Shown piece by piece: positions 36,084 through 44,397 of a stretch of DNA of 64,000 nucleotides; position 1 is the stretch's first letter, and each line of letters begins with the position of its first letter. Source of the stretch: Hyphomicrobiales bacterium (GTDB lineage: Bacteria > Pseudomonadota > Alphaproteobacteria > Rhizobiales > Rhizobiaceae); the NCBI GenBank assembly GCA_900489925.1, contig UEHQ01000030.1:37349-101348 (forward strand), given 5' to 3'. Under the pieces are notes generated by a model. That model saw only the letters and a list, made by a program, of their open reading frames with translations. It ran no database searches and had not been told where the DNA came from. Made by a program: the position numbers and the translations under genes.

Positions 36084-37001
36084 TTAGTATTTGGACGGAA
36101 CATAGAGTTCGGGCGGCAAGACCTTTCGCTCATAGTCCGGATTGAAGACGCGGTCCGGCAACGCGATATCCTCGTGCGGTACATCTTCGTAAGGGATCTG
36201 CTTCAGCAAGTGGTCGATGCAGTTCAGCCGCGCCCGCTTCTTGTCATTACCTTCGACGATATGCCACGGCGCCTCAGGAATGTTGGTACGCGCAAACGTC
36301 TCTTCCTTGGCCTTGGTGTAGCTCTCCCAGCGAACGCGCGACTGCAGGTCCATAGGCGAAAGCTTCCATTGCTTCAGCGGGTCATGGATGCGAACGAGGA
36401 AGCGCAACTGCTGTTCTTCGTCGGTAATGGAGAACCAGTATTTGACGAGGCGAATGCCGGAGCGGACGAGCATCCGTTCGAACTCCGGCACGTCGTGGAA
36501 GAACTGCTCGACCTGATCCTCGCTGGCGAACCCCATCACCCGCTCGACGCCGGACCTGTTGTACCAGGATCGGTCGAAGAGGACGATTTCGCCACCCGCC
36601 GGCAGGTGCGGCACATAGCGCTGGAAATACCATTGCGACTTCTCGCGGTCGGACGGCGCAGGCAAGGCGACGACGCGGGCGACACGCGGGTTGAGCCTCT
36701 GGGTGATGCGCTTGATCACGCCACCCTTGCCCGCTGAATCGCGCCCTTCGAAGATCACGACGACCTTTTCCTTGTGGTAGGTCACCCAATCCTGCAGCTT
36801 GATCAGCTCGGACTGAAGGCTCAGCAGCGCTCGGAAATAATCGATCCGCGGCATCGCTGCGGGATGCGCCTTGCGATAGATCTTGCGGATCTCATCGGAC
36901 AGCGCCGGTTCCGAGAGTTCGAGCTCATAGTCCTCATCAAGCGTATCGGCCAGTTCGGCTTCGAGCCAATCCGAGGGGAAGGTGCCATTTGTCACGGTCA
37001 T
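36084..37001 (-). CDS. ppk2: Polyphosphate kinase 2
   Basis: 305 residues. PPK2 domain about 55-290 with Walker A FEGRDSAGKGG (84-94), the lid and Walker B region VLFDRSWYNRSGVERVMG and RLVKYWFSI. A single domain of this length and an extra N-terminal acidic helix fit class I PPK2, which uses polyphosphate to phosphorylate nucleoside diphosphates (class II would act on AMP). It links the phosphate store to the nucleotide pools. It is flanked by the ICMT-type gene (convergent) and by the second Cys-phosphatase gene (same strand). Confidence 0.93.
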   Translation of the reverse strand: MTVTNGTFPSDWLEAELADTLDEDYELELSEPALSDEIRKIYRKAHPAAMPRIDYFRALLSLQSELIKLQDWVTYHKEKVVVIFEGRDSAGKGGVIKRITQRLNPRVARVVALPAPSDREKSQWYFQRYVPHLPAGGEIVLFDRSWYNRSGVERVMGFASEDQVEQFFHDVPEFERMLVRSGIRLVKYWFSITDEEQQLRFLVRIHDPLKQWKLSPMDLQSRVRWESYTKAKEETFARTNIPEAPWHIVEGNDKKRARLNCIDHLLKQIPYEDVPHEDIALPDRVFNPDYERKVLPPELYVPSKY

Positions 37002-37158
37002 TTCAGCGTCCTGATCTGGAATTGCCTGGCTTCAGAAGATCTGCCGTAAAACAATCAAGCCGGCAACATCGACCGTGCTCGTCGCCCCGCGCATGAGAAG
37101 CTGACTACCGAATTAAGCTCTCAGGATGAAATTCTCGTGACAATACACGCCGAAGCGT

Positions 37159-37755
37159 TCAGCCTTCCCGCAGTCCGAAATGCGTTTCCAGGTCTTGCCA
37201 ACTTCTGTCCATCGCGTAGGCGGATGAGAGATAGGGAATTCCCAGGTGCCCGTAGTAGAATGAGAGCTGGCGTTCCGCGACTTCTTCATCGATGCCGGCG
37301 ACCTTCTGGCTGTAGATGACCGAGACCAGGCCGGTTCTGTCGGCGCCCGATAGGCAATGAACGAGGATGGGCTTCGGGGCGGAGCGCATGATGGCAACGA
37401 GCTCGTCTGCCTGTGCCGGCGAGAGAATTTTGGAGGCCGACATCCGGAAGTCGATGTGCTGAAGCCCCAGGCGCGCCGCCTCTTCCCGCTCCTGAACATA
37501 CCAGGAGGCGTTGTCATTCTGACCACGCAGGTTGATCACCGTCTTGATGCCATGTGCCTTGACGTAATCAGCAAGCTGCTCCGACGACGGCTGGGCCGAG
37601 CGATAGAGCTCTCCGGCAATGACGGTATGGAAATTACCGCTCAGCTGCAGGTAACCGGCATAAAGGCCCGCGAGTGCGATCGTTGTGAACACAACGGCGG
37701 CAGGGAAACGAAGTCGTGACCGCCAAGCAGCAAATGAGGTTTTCAAATCCACCAC
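37159..37755 (-). CDS. Membrane-anchored dual-specificity/tyrosine phosphatase, second paralogue
   Basis: About 198 residues. N-terminal helix RFPAAVVFTTIALAGLYAG, then YLQLSGNFHTVIAGELYRSA and the P-loop HCLSGADRTG (Cys134, Arg140 in this numbering). It is a clear paralogue of the protein at 32.7-33.4 kb: both have the same TM anchor position, the LQLSGNFHTVI-GELYRSAQP block and the HIDFRMSA segment. The start is uncertain: GTG at 37755 or 37752 gives a short N-terminus like the paralogue, while GTG at 37821 is also open. No good ribosome site decides. Confidence 0.82.
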   Translation of the reverse strand: MVDLKTSFAAWRSRLRFPAAVVFTTIALAGLYAGYLQLSGNFHTVIAGELYRSAQPSSEQLADYVKAHGIKTVINLRGQNDNASWYVQEREEAARLGLQHIDFRMSASKILSPAQADELVAIMRSAPKPILVHCLSGADRTGLVSVIYSQKVAGIDEEVAERQLSFYYGHLGIPYLSSAYAMDRSWQDLETHFGLREG

Positions 37756-37916
37756 GCCTTTGAAAAAAGAGACGCTCGGGATATGCGGTCGATGGCTGAC
37801 AACGACCTGAACGGCCAGCACTAATCGCCCGTGACGCGATGAATTTTGTGTGACACTGCACCGTTCACTTCAGGCCGGCTACCCGCCGTCAAAGCTACTT
37901 CGAAGCAGATCGCGGC

Positions 37917-38891
37917 TCAGCGCGGAATGCGCCTGACACAGCGGAAGCCGACATGGCTTGTCGTCGTGTCGATCTCCTGGGCATGCCGGGCTGCCGGGCG
38001 ATACCGGCGGCAGTAGTTTGGCGCGCACAAATGCGATCCGCCTTTCAGAACACGACGAGGAATGTGAATCGCCGCCTGCCGGGGGTCGATGCTACCTTCT
38101 TCATCGGCGTTGCGGGGATTGCTCGGGATGCAGCAGGCCTTTGCGGCGGCCTGCGGGTGCTGCGTTGTCCAGAAATCGACTGTCCACTCCCAGACATTGC
38201 CAATCATGTCATAGATGCCGTAGCCGTTCGGAGGATAGGTCTTGATCGGCGAGGTGCGGTCGAAGCCGTCCTCCTGCAGATTTTCATGAGGGAACGCCCC
38301 CTGCCAGGTGTTCGCCAGATGGCGCCCCTCCGGCGTGAGTTCCTCGCCCCAGGCAAACTCCGCGCCTTCCAGTCCGCCACGCGCGGCCAGTTCCCATTCG
38401 GCCTCCGTCGGCAACTCCTTGCCGGCCCACTCGGCATAGGCAAGCGCATCGCGATAGGCGATATGAACCACAGGATGATCGAGAAGATTGCCGATGCTGC
38501 TCTTGCGCCCAAGAGGGCGGCGCCAATTGGCGCCGAGGGTGAAAACCCACCACTGGCGGATATCGCGGCTCTGCACAACATAGTTCGGCGGCACGAATAC
38601 CAGCGATCCCGCCCTCAACTTGGCCGGATCGGCACCGGGATACTCAGAAGCCACCGGCTTCTTCTCCGCGAAGGTTACATGTCCCGTTGCGTTGACGAAG
38701 CTGAGGAAGTCCCGATTGGTAACCGGCGCCTCGTCGATCCAGAAACCGTCGACACGGACAGGGTGAGCCGGCGCCTCCTCGGGATAGTGGTGGTCCGAGC
38801 CCATCATATAGGTCGAACCGGGCACCCATACCATTCCGGCTGGGGCCGTCTCCTTCGGTGCGTCGACAACATCGGCTGATCGGATATTCAT
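37917..38891 (-). CDS. Formylglycine-generating enzyme (sulfatase maturase, SUMF1 family)
   Basis: 324 residues, one FGE-sulfatase domain (about 18-320). The catalytic pair is Cys289 and Cys294 in GGSHLCAPNYCRRYRPAAR, equivalent to the two active-site Cys of human FGE, and the domain ends HVGFRCVRRI. MVWVPGSTYMMGSDHHYPEE and LPTEAEWELAARGG are standard signatures. It is a copper-dependent oxidase that converts the sulfatase Cys to formylglycine in the cytoplasm. The partner sulfatase lies at 48.3-50.0 kb. No signal peptide, consistent with action before Tat export. Confidence 0.94.
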   Translation of the reverse strand: MNIRSADVVDAPKETAPAGMVWVPGSTYMMGSDHHYPEEAPAHPVRVDGFWIDEAPVTNRDFLSFVNATGHVTFAEKKPVASEYPGADPAKLRAGSLVFVPPNYVVQSRDIRQWWVFTLGANWRRPLGRKSSIGNLLDHPVVHIAYRDALAYAEWAGKELPTEAEWELAARGGLEGAEFAWGEELTPEGRHLANTWQGAFPHENLQEDGFDRTSPIKTYPPNGYGIYDMIGNVWEWTVDFWTTQHPQAAAKACCIPSNPRNADEEGSIDPRQAAIHIPRRVLKGGSHLCAPNYCRRYRPAARHAQEIDTTTSHVGFRCVRRIPR

Positions 38892-38981
38892 CGAAATAGC
38901 ATCCTGCCTGCTGGTGAATTGACGAGACTGGGCATGCGATCACAACCCTGAATATGGCGCGTTTCCTCGGCCCTCGCCAGT

Positions 38982-39008
38982 CCCACGAAGTCGTGGGTCG
39001 ATTTTTTT
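38982..39008 (+). terminator. Orphan hairpin plus T7 run on the plus strand
   Basis: CCCACGA-AG-TCGTGGG followed by TCGA and seven T residues reads as an intrinsic terminator on the plus strand. Both flanking genes are on the minus strand, so it would end an unannotated plus-strand transcript, or its A-tract orientation may serve the minus strand only weakly. TTGACG at 38919-38924 could be a -35 box. Confidence 0.5.
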
Positions 39009-39078
39009 GCTCAGATCCGAGAATCCGACGGCGAGACCTGGAGGTCGCCACCACTCCCGCCGAACAGGCAAGACCGTG

Positions 39079-40542
39079 CTAATTCTTCGGCGTCGCCGCC
39101 GTTTCTGCTGAGCTCTTGTGCAGGGCCATCTGCTCCTCCAGCAGGGTGTAGGCAATGTAGTATTTGAAGATGTTGCTGACGTACTGCACCGTCTCGCGCC
39201 CGACGATCGCCGCGGCACCGTTCTCGACATTGCCGAACCAGATATTGGGATTGAGGCCGAGTTCCGTGGCTTTCTTGCGGAATTTCCTGAGATTCCCCGG
39301 CCCCGCATTGTACGCGGCAAACGCCATCAACTGCTGGTCGCGCGGCGTGATACCGGGGTCGTTAATATAGACATCGATCAGATGTCGAAGATACTTCGCG
39401 CCAGCCTCGACATTGCGATCCTCACTCTGGGCGATACCAGTGATACCGATATCCTTGTCGGCCGCGGTGGCCGGAAGGAGCTGCATGACGCCAACCGCGC
39501 CGCGTGGGCTGCGCCGTGTCTGATCCAGCTGCGACTCCTGATAGCCCTGAGCGATCAACATCAGATAGTCGAAGGAATATTCGCCAGCATGCTTGCGGAA
39601 GACTGCGACCAGCGCCTTGAACCGCTCGACATCATCGGGGGAATAGGCCTTCTTCAGTATCTTGTCGCTTTTGAAGAACTTGTTCCGAAGCATATTGCCA
39701 AAGGCCGTGCCGATCTTGTGCTCCCCGGCAAATTTATCAAGCACTGCCTTCAGCTGCGGGCTGTCCTTGCGGATCGCCCAGGCGATCTCCCCGTGCGTTG
39801 ATACGGCAATATCGGCGTGCACCTTCAGATCGGAAAACACCGTGGACCATATCTCGGCCTTGTACTGGTCGACAATCGTCCAGGGCAGCAGCCCGGCATT
39901 GACCATCTCCATCAGGTCTTCATCCTCGAGATTTTCATCAAGGACCTTGATCCGGATTTCCGGCTTCCCATCGTTCTTCAGCTGCTGATTGAGGGCGACC
40001 AGATGCTCGTAGTAGCTGCTGCTCTGGCGCACGGCTAGCTCCTTGCCGCTGAGATCGGCGAGGTCGGTCAGCACAGGGGCGGACGGACCCGATACCAGCA
40101 CTTCACTTGCATCGGCGTAGATCGGCGCGCTGAAGTCGACCTGCTCCAGCCGCTTGGGCGTGACCGTCATGTTCGCCATGACAATGTCGCCAACCCCTTC
40201 GTTCAGCGCCGGAAGGAGACGATCGCGCGCCGTCGGAATGAAGGCGACCCGTATCCGCTCGATCTCCTTTTTCTTTCCCTTGTTCAGCTCCTGCTCGAGC
40301 GCGAGCCCAAAGTCCACCGCCGTTCCGAACTGGCGTCCCTTGTCGATGAAGTAGATGGTCTTGCTATAGGGCACGAGGATCCGGATCAGCCGCAATCTGC
40401 GCATAGCATCGAGGTCGCCGGTATTTGGTTTCGGCATGATTTTCGTAAGCAACGGCGCACCGGCATCCGTTGCCAACGCAACCTGTTGCCCAACGAACAG
40501 GATGGCAGCGGCAAGCATCACTCTGAGCAGAAAATGGCGCAT
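39079..40542 (-). CDS. MltF-like protein: solute-binding domain fused to lytic transglycosylase
   Basis: 487 residues. Signal peptide (MRHFLLRVMLAAAILFVGQQ, cleavage near ALA), a family 3 solute-binding domain (about 50-295; IRILVPYSKTIYFIDKGRQF, VGDIVMANMTVTPKRLEQVD) and a C-terminal SLT domain (about 315-470) with catalytic Glu336 in GYQESQLD, GVMQLLPATA and FAAYNAGPGNL. This is the MltF arrangement: the N-terminal domain senses muropeptide and controls the C-terminal transglycosylase that cleaves peptidoglycan. Both halves look complete. Whether it is outer-membrane attached cannot be said because no lipobox is seen. Confidence 0.9.
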   Translation of the reverse strand: MRHFLLRVMLAAAILFVGQQVALATDAGAPLLTKIMPKPNTGDLDAMRRLRLIRILVPYSKTIYFIDKGRQFGTAVDFGLALEQELNKGKKKEIERIRVAFIPTARDRLLPALNEGVGDIVMANMTVTPKRLEQVDFSAPIYADASEVLVSGPSAPVLTDLADLSGKELAVRQSSSYYEHLVALNQQLKNDGKPEIRIKVLDENLEDEDLMEMVNAGLLPWTIVDQYKAEIWSTVFSDLKVHADIAVSTHGEIAWAIRKDSPQLKAVLDKFAGEHKIGTAFGNMLRNKFFKSDKILKKAYSPDDVERFKALVAVFRKHAGEYSFDYLMLIAQGYQESQLDQTRRSPRGAVGVMQLLPATAADKDIGITGIAQSEDRNVEAGAKYLRHLIDVYINDPGITPRDQQLMAFAAYNAGPGNLRKFRKKATELGLNPNIWFGNVENGAAAIVGRETVQYVSNIFKYYIAYTLLEEQMALHKSSAETAATPKN

Positions 40543-40783
40543 CGATGAACCCCGGGGTTTGCGCTTTCCTGGAGAGGGCCGTCACCTCCGGTACAACGCA
40601 TGAGCAATGTTTAAAGCGACCTTGCAAGTCTAGAGGATTTCGTAGCGCCCCGGCAACAGCAACGCGCTTTCTTTGCTCCCCGCCACCTCAGCGGGAAAAA
40701 GCACTTTCTAATGCCTTCGGATCTTGCCAACATCCTGCAGCAGTGAGTCCATCGCGTAGCCGTGGCGTTCAAAAGGAAGTCCG
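40543..40783. promoter_or_regulatory. Divergent promoter region, mltF-like / outer-membrane barrel gene
   Basis: 241 bp with no credible gene. CCCGC-N7-GCGGG followed by AAAAA lies around 40679-40700. No copy of the 30-bp TACG/TTACCGT element is present here. Confidence 0.35.
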
Positions 40784-41572
40784 ATGCACAGTAGGATAGC
40801 ATGCTTTGCAGTGATCATGGCGGCGCTCGCCGCTCCCCTCGGCGCCGAGGCGGCCGATCTTCTGCCGGTCACCGCGCCGCAACCCGTCCCCTCAACTTCC
40901 AGCGGATGGACGTTCTCGTTCTCCCCTTATTTCTGGGCAGCCGGGCTCGATGGCAAGACCGAAATTCTGGGCCTGCCGACAGTCGACATCCGCGAGAGCT
41001 TCAGCGACATTCTGTCGGATCTCGACTTCGCCTTCATGGCGGCGGGCGACGCCCGCTATGATCGCTACAGCATCTTCACAGACCTCAGCTATGCACGGGT
41101 AACGACCAATGCCGCGACGCCACGCGGCATCATCGCCGATGAAGTCGACGTCAAATCGGTGACGTTCACGACCATGGTTGGCGGAGCTTACACGGTCTAT
41201 GAGGATCAACGGGCCCGCTTGGATATCTTGGCAGGCGCTCGCTATTGGCATGTCGAAACGCGTGTTGCGCTGAACGGCGGACTGATTGGCAACCTGTCCC
41301 GGACAGACTCGGCAAACTGGGTGGACGGGATCGTGGGTGTGAAAGGTAGCTATTCCTTCACGGACAACATCTACGTGACTGGATGGGCGATGATCGGTGC
41401 GGGCGGATCGGATCTCGACTGGGATCTCTTGGGAGGCCTGGGCTACAAGTTCAACGACACCATCTCCGCCGTTGCGGGTTATCGTGCCCAGGGTGTCAAC
41501 TACAGCACCGATGGGTTCATCTACGATGTCGTCCAGCATGGACCGATCCTCGGCATGATCGTGCGGTTCTAG
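40784..41572 (+). CDS. Outer-membrane beta-barrel protein of unknown function
   Basis: 262 residues. Signal peptide MHSRIACFAVIMAALAAPLG ending EAA. The mature protein alternates polar and hydrophobic residues (WTFSFSPYFWAAG, YSIFTDLSYARV, VGGAYTVYEDQRARLDILAG, YVTGWAMIGAGGSDL) and ends with the aromatic C-terminus IVRF, the usual targeting signal for the barrel assembly machinery. The function is not known. It precedes the moxR operon on the same strand but 382 bp separate them. Confidence 0.78.
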   Translation: MHSRIACFAVIMAALAAPLGAEAADLLPVTAPQPVPSTSSGWTFSFSPYFWAAGLDGKTEILGLPTVDIRESFSDILSDLDFAFMAAGDARYDRYSIFTDLSYARVTTNAATPRGIIADEVDVKSVTFTTMVGGAYTVYEDQRARLDILAGARYWHVETRVALNGGLIGNLSRTDSANWVDGIVGVKGSYSFTDNIYVTGWAMIGAGGSDLDWDLLGGLGYKFNDTISAVAGYRAQGVNYSTDGFIYDVVQHGPILGMIVRF

Positions 41573-41954
41573 GTCGCCTCATAGAGCCGCGAAAGATTCA
41601 GGGATGGCGAGCGAGTTCGCCTTCCCCGATAATCATCGCCAGCTCTGCTCGGCTTTCGTCGGCAGCTTAGCCTACGACACTGACGCCGTTTACCTCTCTT
41701 TTCAGCCTCCCCCTATGCCAGCCTCCCCTGATGCGACAGTGGTCCGTCTAATCATTGCGGACGCTGCCTTCACCAATCGGCACTTATCGCACTCAAATTT
41801 CGTGCTGTTTTCCCGCGGATACGTCGAAATTTACCGTTGCGTACTTCTGTACGCCTCCACAATCGGCATTGTTTACCTGACGGCCCGAGGCGAGGTCTTG
41901 GGAGAGCAAGGGTGCGGCCTTGGCAGCGCCTCTCGGAAATCGGAGGAAGAGATT
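41573..41954. other. 382-bp gene-free leader of the moxR operon
   Basis: An open frame runs from 41604 into moxR, but its sequence is not protein-like for the family (Pro/Ser-rich, no homology to MoxR N-termini) and the real start has its own ribosome site. The region contains the 30-bp element at 41820-41849 and a GTAC-TTCT-GTAC inverted motif at 41841-41852. It probably holds the operon promoter and a long untranslated leader. Confidence 0.55.
41820..41849 (+). promoter_or_regulatory. Copy A of a shared 30-bp element (TACG-N7-TTACCGT-N2-CGTACTTC)
   Basis: Matches copies B (48236-48265) and C (52158-52187, minus) at every fixed position; the N2 is TG here and AA in the others. It lies 105 bp before the moxR start. 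TAC-containing half-sites are spaced 12 and 10 bp, a helical phasing typical of OmpR/PhoB-class activators. Confidence 0.75.
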
Positions 41955-42935
41955 GTGACGGCACGTGACGATATTCTCGATCTGGGCAAGCGTGTCGGAC
42001 AGTCGATCATCGGCCAGGATACGATGGTGCAGCGCCTGCTGCTTGGCCTCCTGGCGAATGGCCACCTGCTCGTGGAAGGGCTGCCTGGTCTGGCAAAGAC
42101 GAGAGCGATCAAGAGCCTCGCCAAGAACCTCGATTCCGAGCTGTCGCGCGTGCAGTTCACTCCCGATCTCCTACCTGCCGACATTACAGGCTCCGAGATC
42201 TACTTCTCGGAAGGCGGCAAGGGCGAATTCAAGTTCCAGCAGGGCCCGATCTTTGCGAACCTGATCCTGGCCGACGAAATCAACCGCGCGCCGGCAAAGG
42301 TGCAATCCGCGCTTCTCGAGGCGATGGAGGAACGGCAGGTGACCGTCGGCGGCCAGAGCTATCCGCTGCCCGATCTTTTCATGGTGATGGCGACGCAAAA
42401 TCCGATCGAGCAGGAGGGCACCTACCCCTTGCCGGAGGCGCAGCTCGACCGTTTCCTGATGCACGTCGAGGTCGGCTATCCCGACGAGACATCGGAAGCG
42501 GCGATCATGCGTCTCAACCGGGATGAGGAAAACGCCGCACAAAACAACAAGGGACAACCAGCAAAGATCGAGCGGCTAAACCCTCAATCGGTCTTCGACG
42601 CGCGCAAGGAGATCGGCGTGGTGACCGTCTCCGAACCCGTCGAAAAATACATCGTCTCCCTCGTCATCGCCACGCGTTACCCCGACCGCTACGACAAGGA
42701 TCTTGCCAAGCAGCTGCAAGTCGGCGTCAGCCCCCGCGGCGTCATTGGTCTGGACAAGGTCTCGCGCGCCTATGCATGGCTGCAGGGGCGCGACTACGTT
42801 ACACCTGATGACGTCAAGGCGATCGTGAACGACGTGTTCCGACATCGCCTCATCCTCTCCTATGAGGCTCATGCCGCCAACACCAGCGCCGACCAAGTCA
42901 TCGATCGCATCACCGAACTGGTGGCCGTCTCATGA
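41955..42935 (+). CDS. MoxR-type AAA+ ATPase
   Basis: 326 residues. Walker A VEGLPGLAKTRAI, Walker B LILADEINRAPAKVQSALLE, pre-sensor ATQNPIEQEGTYPLPEAQLD with the RF arginine of AQLDRFL, and the C-terminal AAA lid (VSPRGVIGLDKVSRAYAWL). MoxR ATPases act as chaperones for metalloproteins or envelope complexes and work with VWA proteins. GTG at 41955 is chosen because GGAGGAAGAG precedes it; the long open frame upstream is rejected. First gene of a six-gene overlapping operon. Confidence 0.94.
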   Translation: MTARDDILDLGKRVGQSIIGQDTMVQRLLLGLLANGHLLVEGLPGLAKTRAIKSLAKNLDSELSRVQFTPDLLPADITGSEIYFSEGGKGEFKFQQGPIFANLILADEINRAPAKVQSALLEAMEERQVTVGGQSYPLPDLFMVMATQNPIEQEGTYPLPEAQLDRFLMHVEVGYPDETSEAAIMRLNRDEENAAQNNKGQPAKIERLNPQSVFDARKEIGVVTVSEPVEKYIVSLVIATRYPDRYDKDLAKQLQVGVSPRGVIGLDKVSRAYAWLQGRDYVTPDDVKAIVNDVFRHRLILSYEAHAANTSADQVIDRITELVAVS

Positions 42936-43885
42936 GCAACGGCGGGGATCACACAACCGGGGTCCACGTAACGACGCAGCAACTCGTTGCGCTCGAAGGC
43001 CGCGCTCGAGACCTCACCTTCATCCAGAAAGCTCGCTCCCACCAGCAACTTGCAGGACGCATGCAATCGGCGATGCGGGGCCGCGGCCTCGTGTTCGAGG
43101 AGTTGCGGGAATACCTTCCCGGCGACGACGTCCGGTCGATCGACTGGCGCGTCACGGCGCGGACGAGCAAACCCGTTGTCAGGGTCTATGGCGAAGAGAA
43201 GGAGCGCCCTGCCATTCTCGTCGTCGATCAACGCATCAACATGTTCTTCGGAAGCCGCCTGTCGATGAAGTCCGTTGCGGCAGCCGAAGCCGCGATGCTG
43301 ACCGCCTGGCGCATCCTCGGCTCCGGTGATCGCGTCGGTGGTTTCGTGTTCGACGACCAGGACGTCGCCGAGGTGAAGCCCCATCGCAGCCGAAATGCCG
43401 TGATCGCCTTCGCCGATCGGATCGCCACGATGAACGGCAAGCTGGATGCCGGCCACTCCGCTCCCCCGTCTCCCGAGGCACTCGATAACGTCCTCCACCG
43501 AGTTGCGGAAATCGCCCACCATGATTTCCTCGTTGTCGTCGTCAGCGATTTCGACGGTCACAGCGAGACGACGCGCCAGCTCCTGCTTCAGCTGTCGTCC
43601 CGCAACGACGTCGTTTGCCTTCTCGTCTATGATCCATTCCTTCTCGAGCTGCCGTCGTCGGGCGAGATCGTCGTCAGCGGCGGCACGCTGCAAGCCGAAC
43701 TGCCGCTCGGAAAGCCCGCCGTGCGCCGATCTATCGACAAGTTCGCTCAGGACCGCGGCGATGAACTCAGAGCCTGGCAGCGCCAACTCGGCCTGCCCAT
43801 GCTGCCGATTTCCGCAGCCGAAGAAGTCGCCCCTCAGTTGCGGAGCCTGCTGGAACAATCGGCCTGGCGGCAAAGGAGGCGATGA
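42932..43885 (+). CDS. DUF58 domain protein of the moxR operon
   Basis: 317 residues. The N-terminal part has the DUF58 core: FIQKARSHQQLAGRMQSAMR, GRGLVFEELREYLPGDDVRS and IDWRVTARTSKPVVRVYGEE, followed by a VWA-like fold (ILVVDQRINMFFGSR, FLVVVVSDFDGHSETTRQLL). The MIDAS serines are replaced in the first motif (DQRIN), so metal binding is doubtful. The ATG overlaps the moxR stop (ATGA). DUF58 proteins are constant partners of MoxR and are thought to be scaffold or substrate adaptor subunits. Confidence 0.92.
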   Translation: MSNGGDHTTGVHVTTQQLVALEGRARDLTFIQKARSHQQLAGRMQSAMRGRGLVFEELREYLPGDDVRSIDWRVTARTSKPVVRVYGEEKERPAILVVDQRINMFFGSRLSMKSVAAAEAAMLTAWRILGSGDRVGGFVFDDQDVAEVKPHRSRNAVIAFADRIATMNGKLDAGHSAPPSPEALDNVLHRVAEIAHHDFLVVVVSDFDGHSETTRQLLLQLSSRNDVVCLLVYDPFLLELPSSGEIVVSGGTLQAELPLGKPAVRRSIDKFAQDRGDELRAWQRQLGLPMLPISAAEEVAPQLRSLLEQSAWRQRRR

Positions 43886-44397
43886 TGGAGCCGGCGGCCA
43901 AACTCGACCCCATCACGGAAGCCGCCCTGCGCTCGCTCAAGGACATTGCGGTGCCACAACCCGTTTCCTGGATGCCGCAAACCTGGGGCTGGGGAGCATT
44001 GGCCGCCATCGCGATCGCGGCCCTGCTGCTATGTGCCGCGCTATTCTACAGGCGTTGGCGTCGCAACGCCTATCGGCGCGAAGCACTTCGGCTGCTCGAC
44101 GAGATTGCCGACGATTTTCGCAGCCCGCAAACCCGGGAGCAGGCCATCACGCGCCTCGGGGAATTGCTGAAGCGCACGGCTCTGGCAGCGTGGCCACGCC
44201 AGACGATCGCGGCGGCTTCCGGCAACGATTGGGTCAGGTTTGTCAGCGCCCATCAGGAGGGCGAAATCGGCACGTCGCTGAAAAGCTATCTCGACGATCT
44301 GGAATACCGAGCCCCCACGGCACTGAACGTGGAGGCCGGCGACAACCTTCTGCGTGATGCACGCCACTGGATCGAGAGGCATCATGTATCAGCTTGA
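43882..44397 (+). CDS. DUF4381 domain membrane protein
   Basis: 171 residues. A single transmembrane helix (WGALAAIAIAALLLCAALFY, about 37-55) separates a short N-terminus (ALRSLKDIAVPQPVSWMPQT) from a cytoplasmic helical domain (YRREALRLLDEIADDF). This is the DUF4381 protein commonly found between DUF58 and VWA genes in moxR operons; function unknown. It overlaps the DUF58 stop by four bases and the next VWA gene by 14 bases. Confidence 0.85.
   Translation: MMEPAAKLDPITEAALRSLKDIAVPQPVSWMPQTWGWGALAAIAIAALLLCAALFYRRWRRNAYRREALRLLDEIADDFRSPQTREQAITRLGELLKRTALAAWPRQTIAAASGNDWVRFVSAHQEGEIGTSLKSYLDDLEYRAPTALNVEAGDNLLRDARHWIERHHVSA

Noticed and set aside
37756..37821. N-terminal extension of the second phosphatase to GTG 37821
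   Set aside because: The extra 22 residues have no counterpart in the paralogue and no ribosome site is seen, so a shorter start is preferred, though not proved.
41604..41954. N-terminal extension of moxR by 117 residues
   Set aside because: The added sequence has no MoxR similarity, while GGAGGAAGAG precedes the GTG at 41955 and the 30-bp regulatory element lies within the extension.
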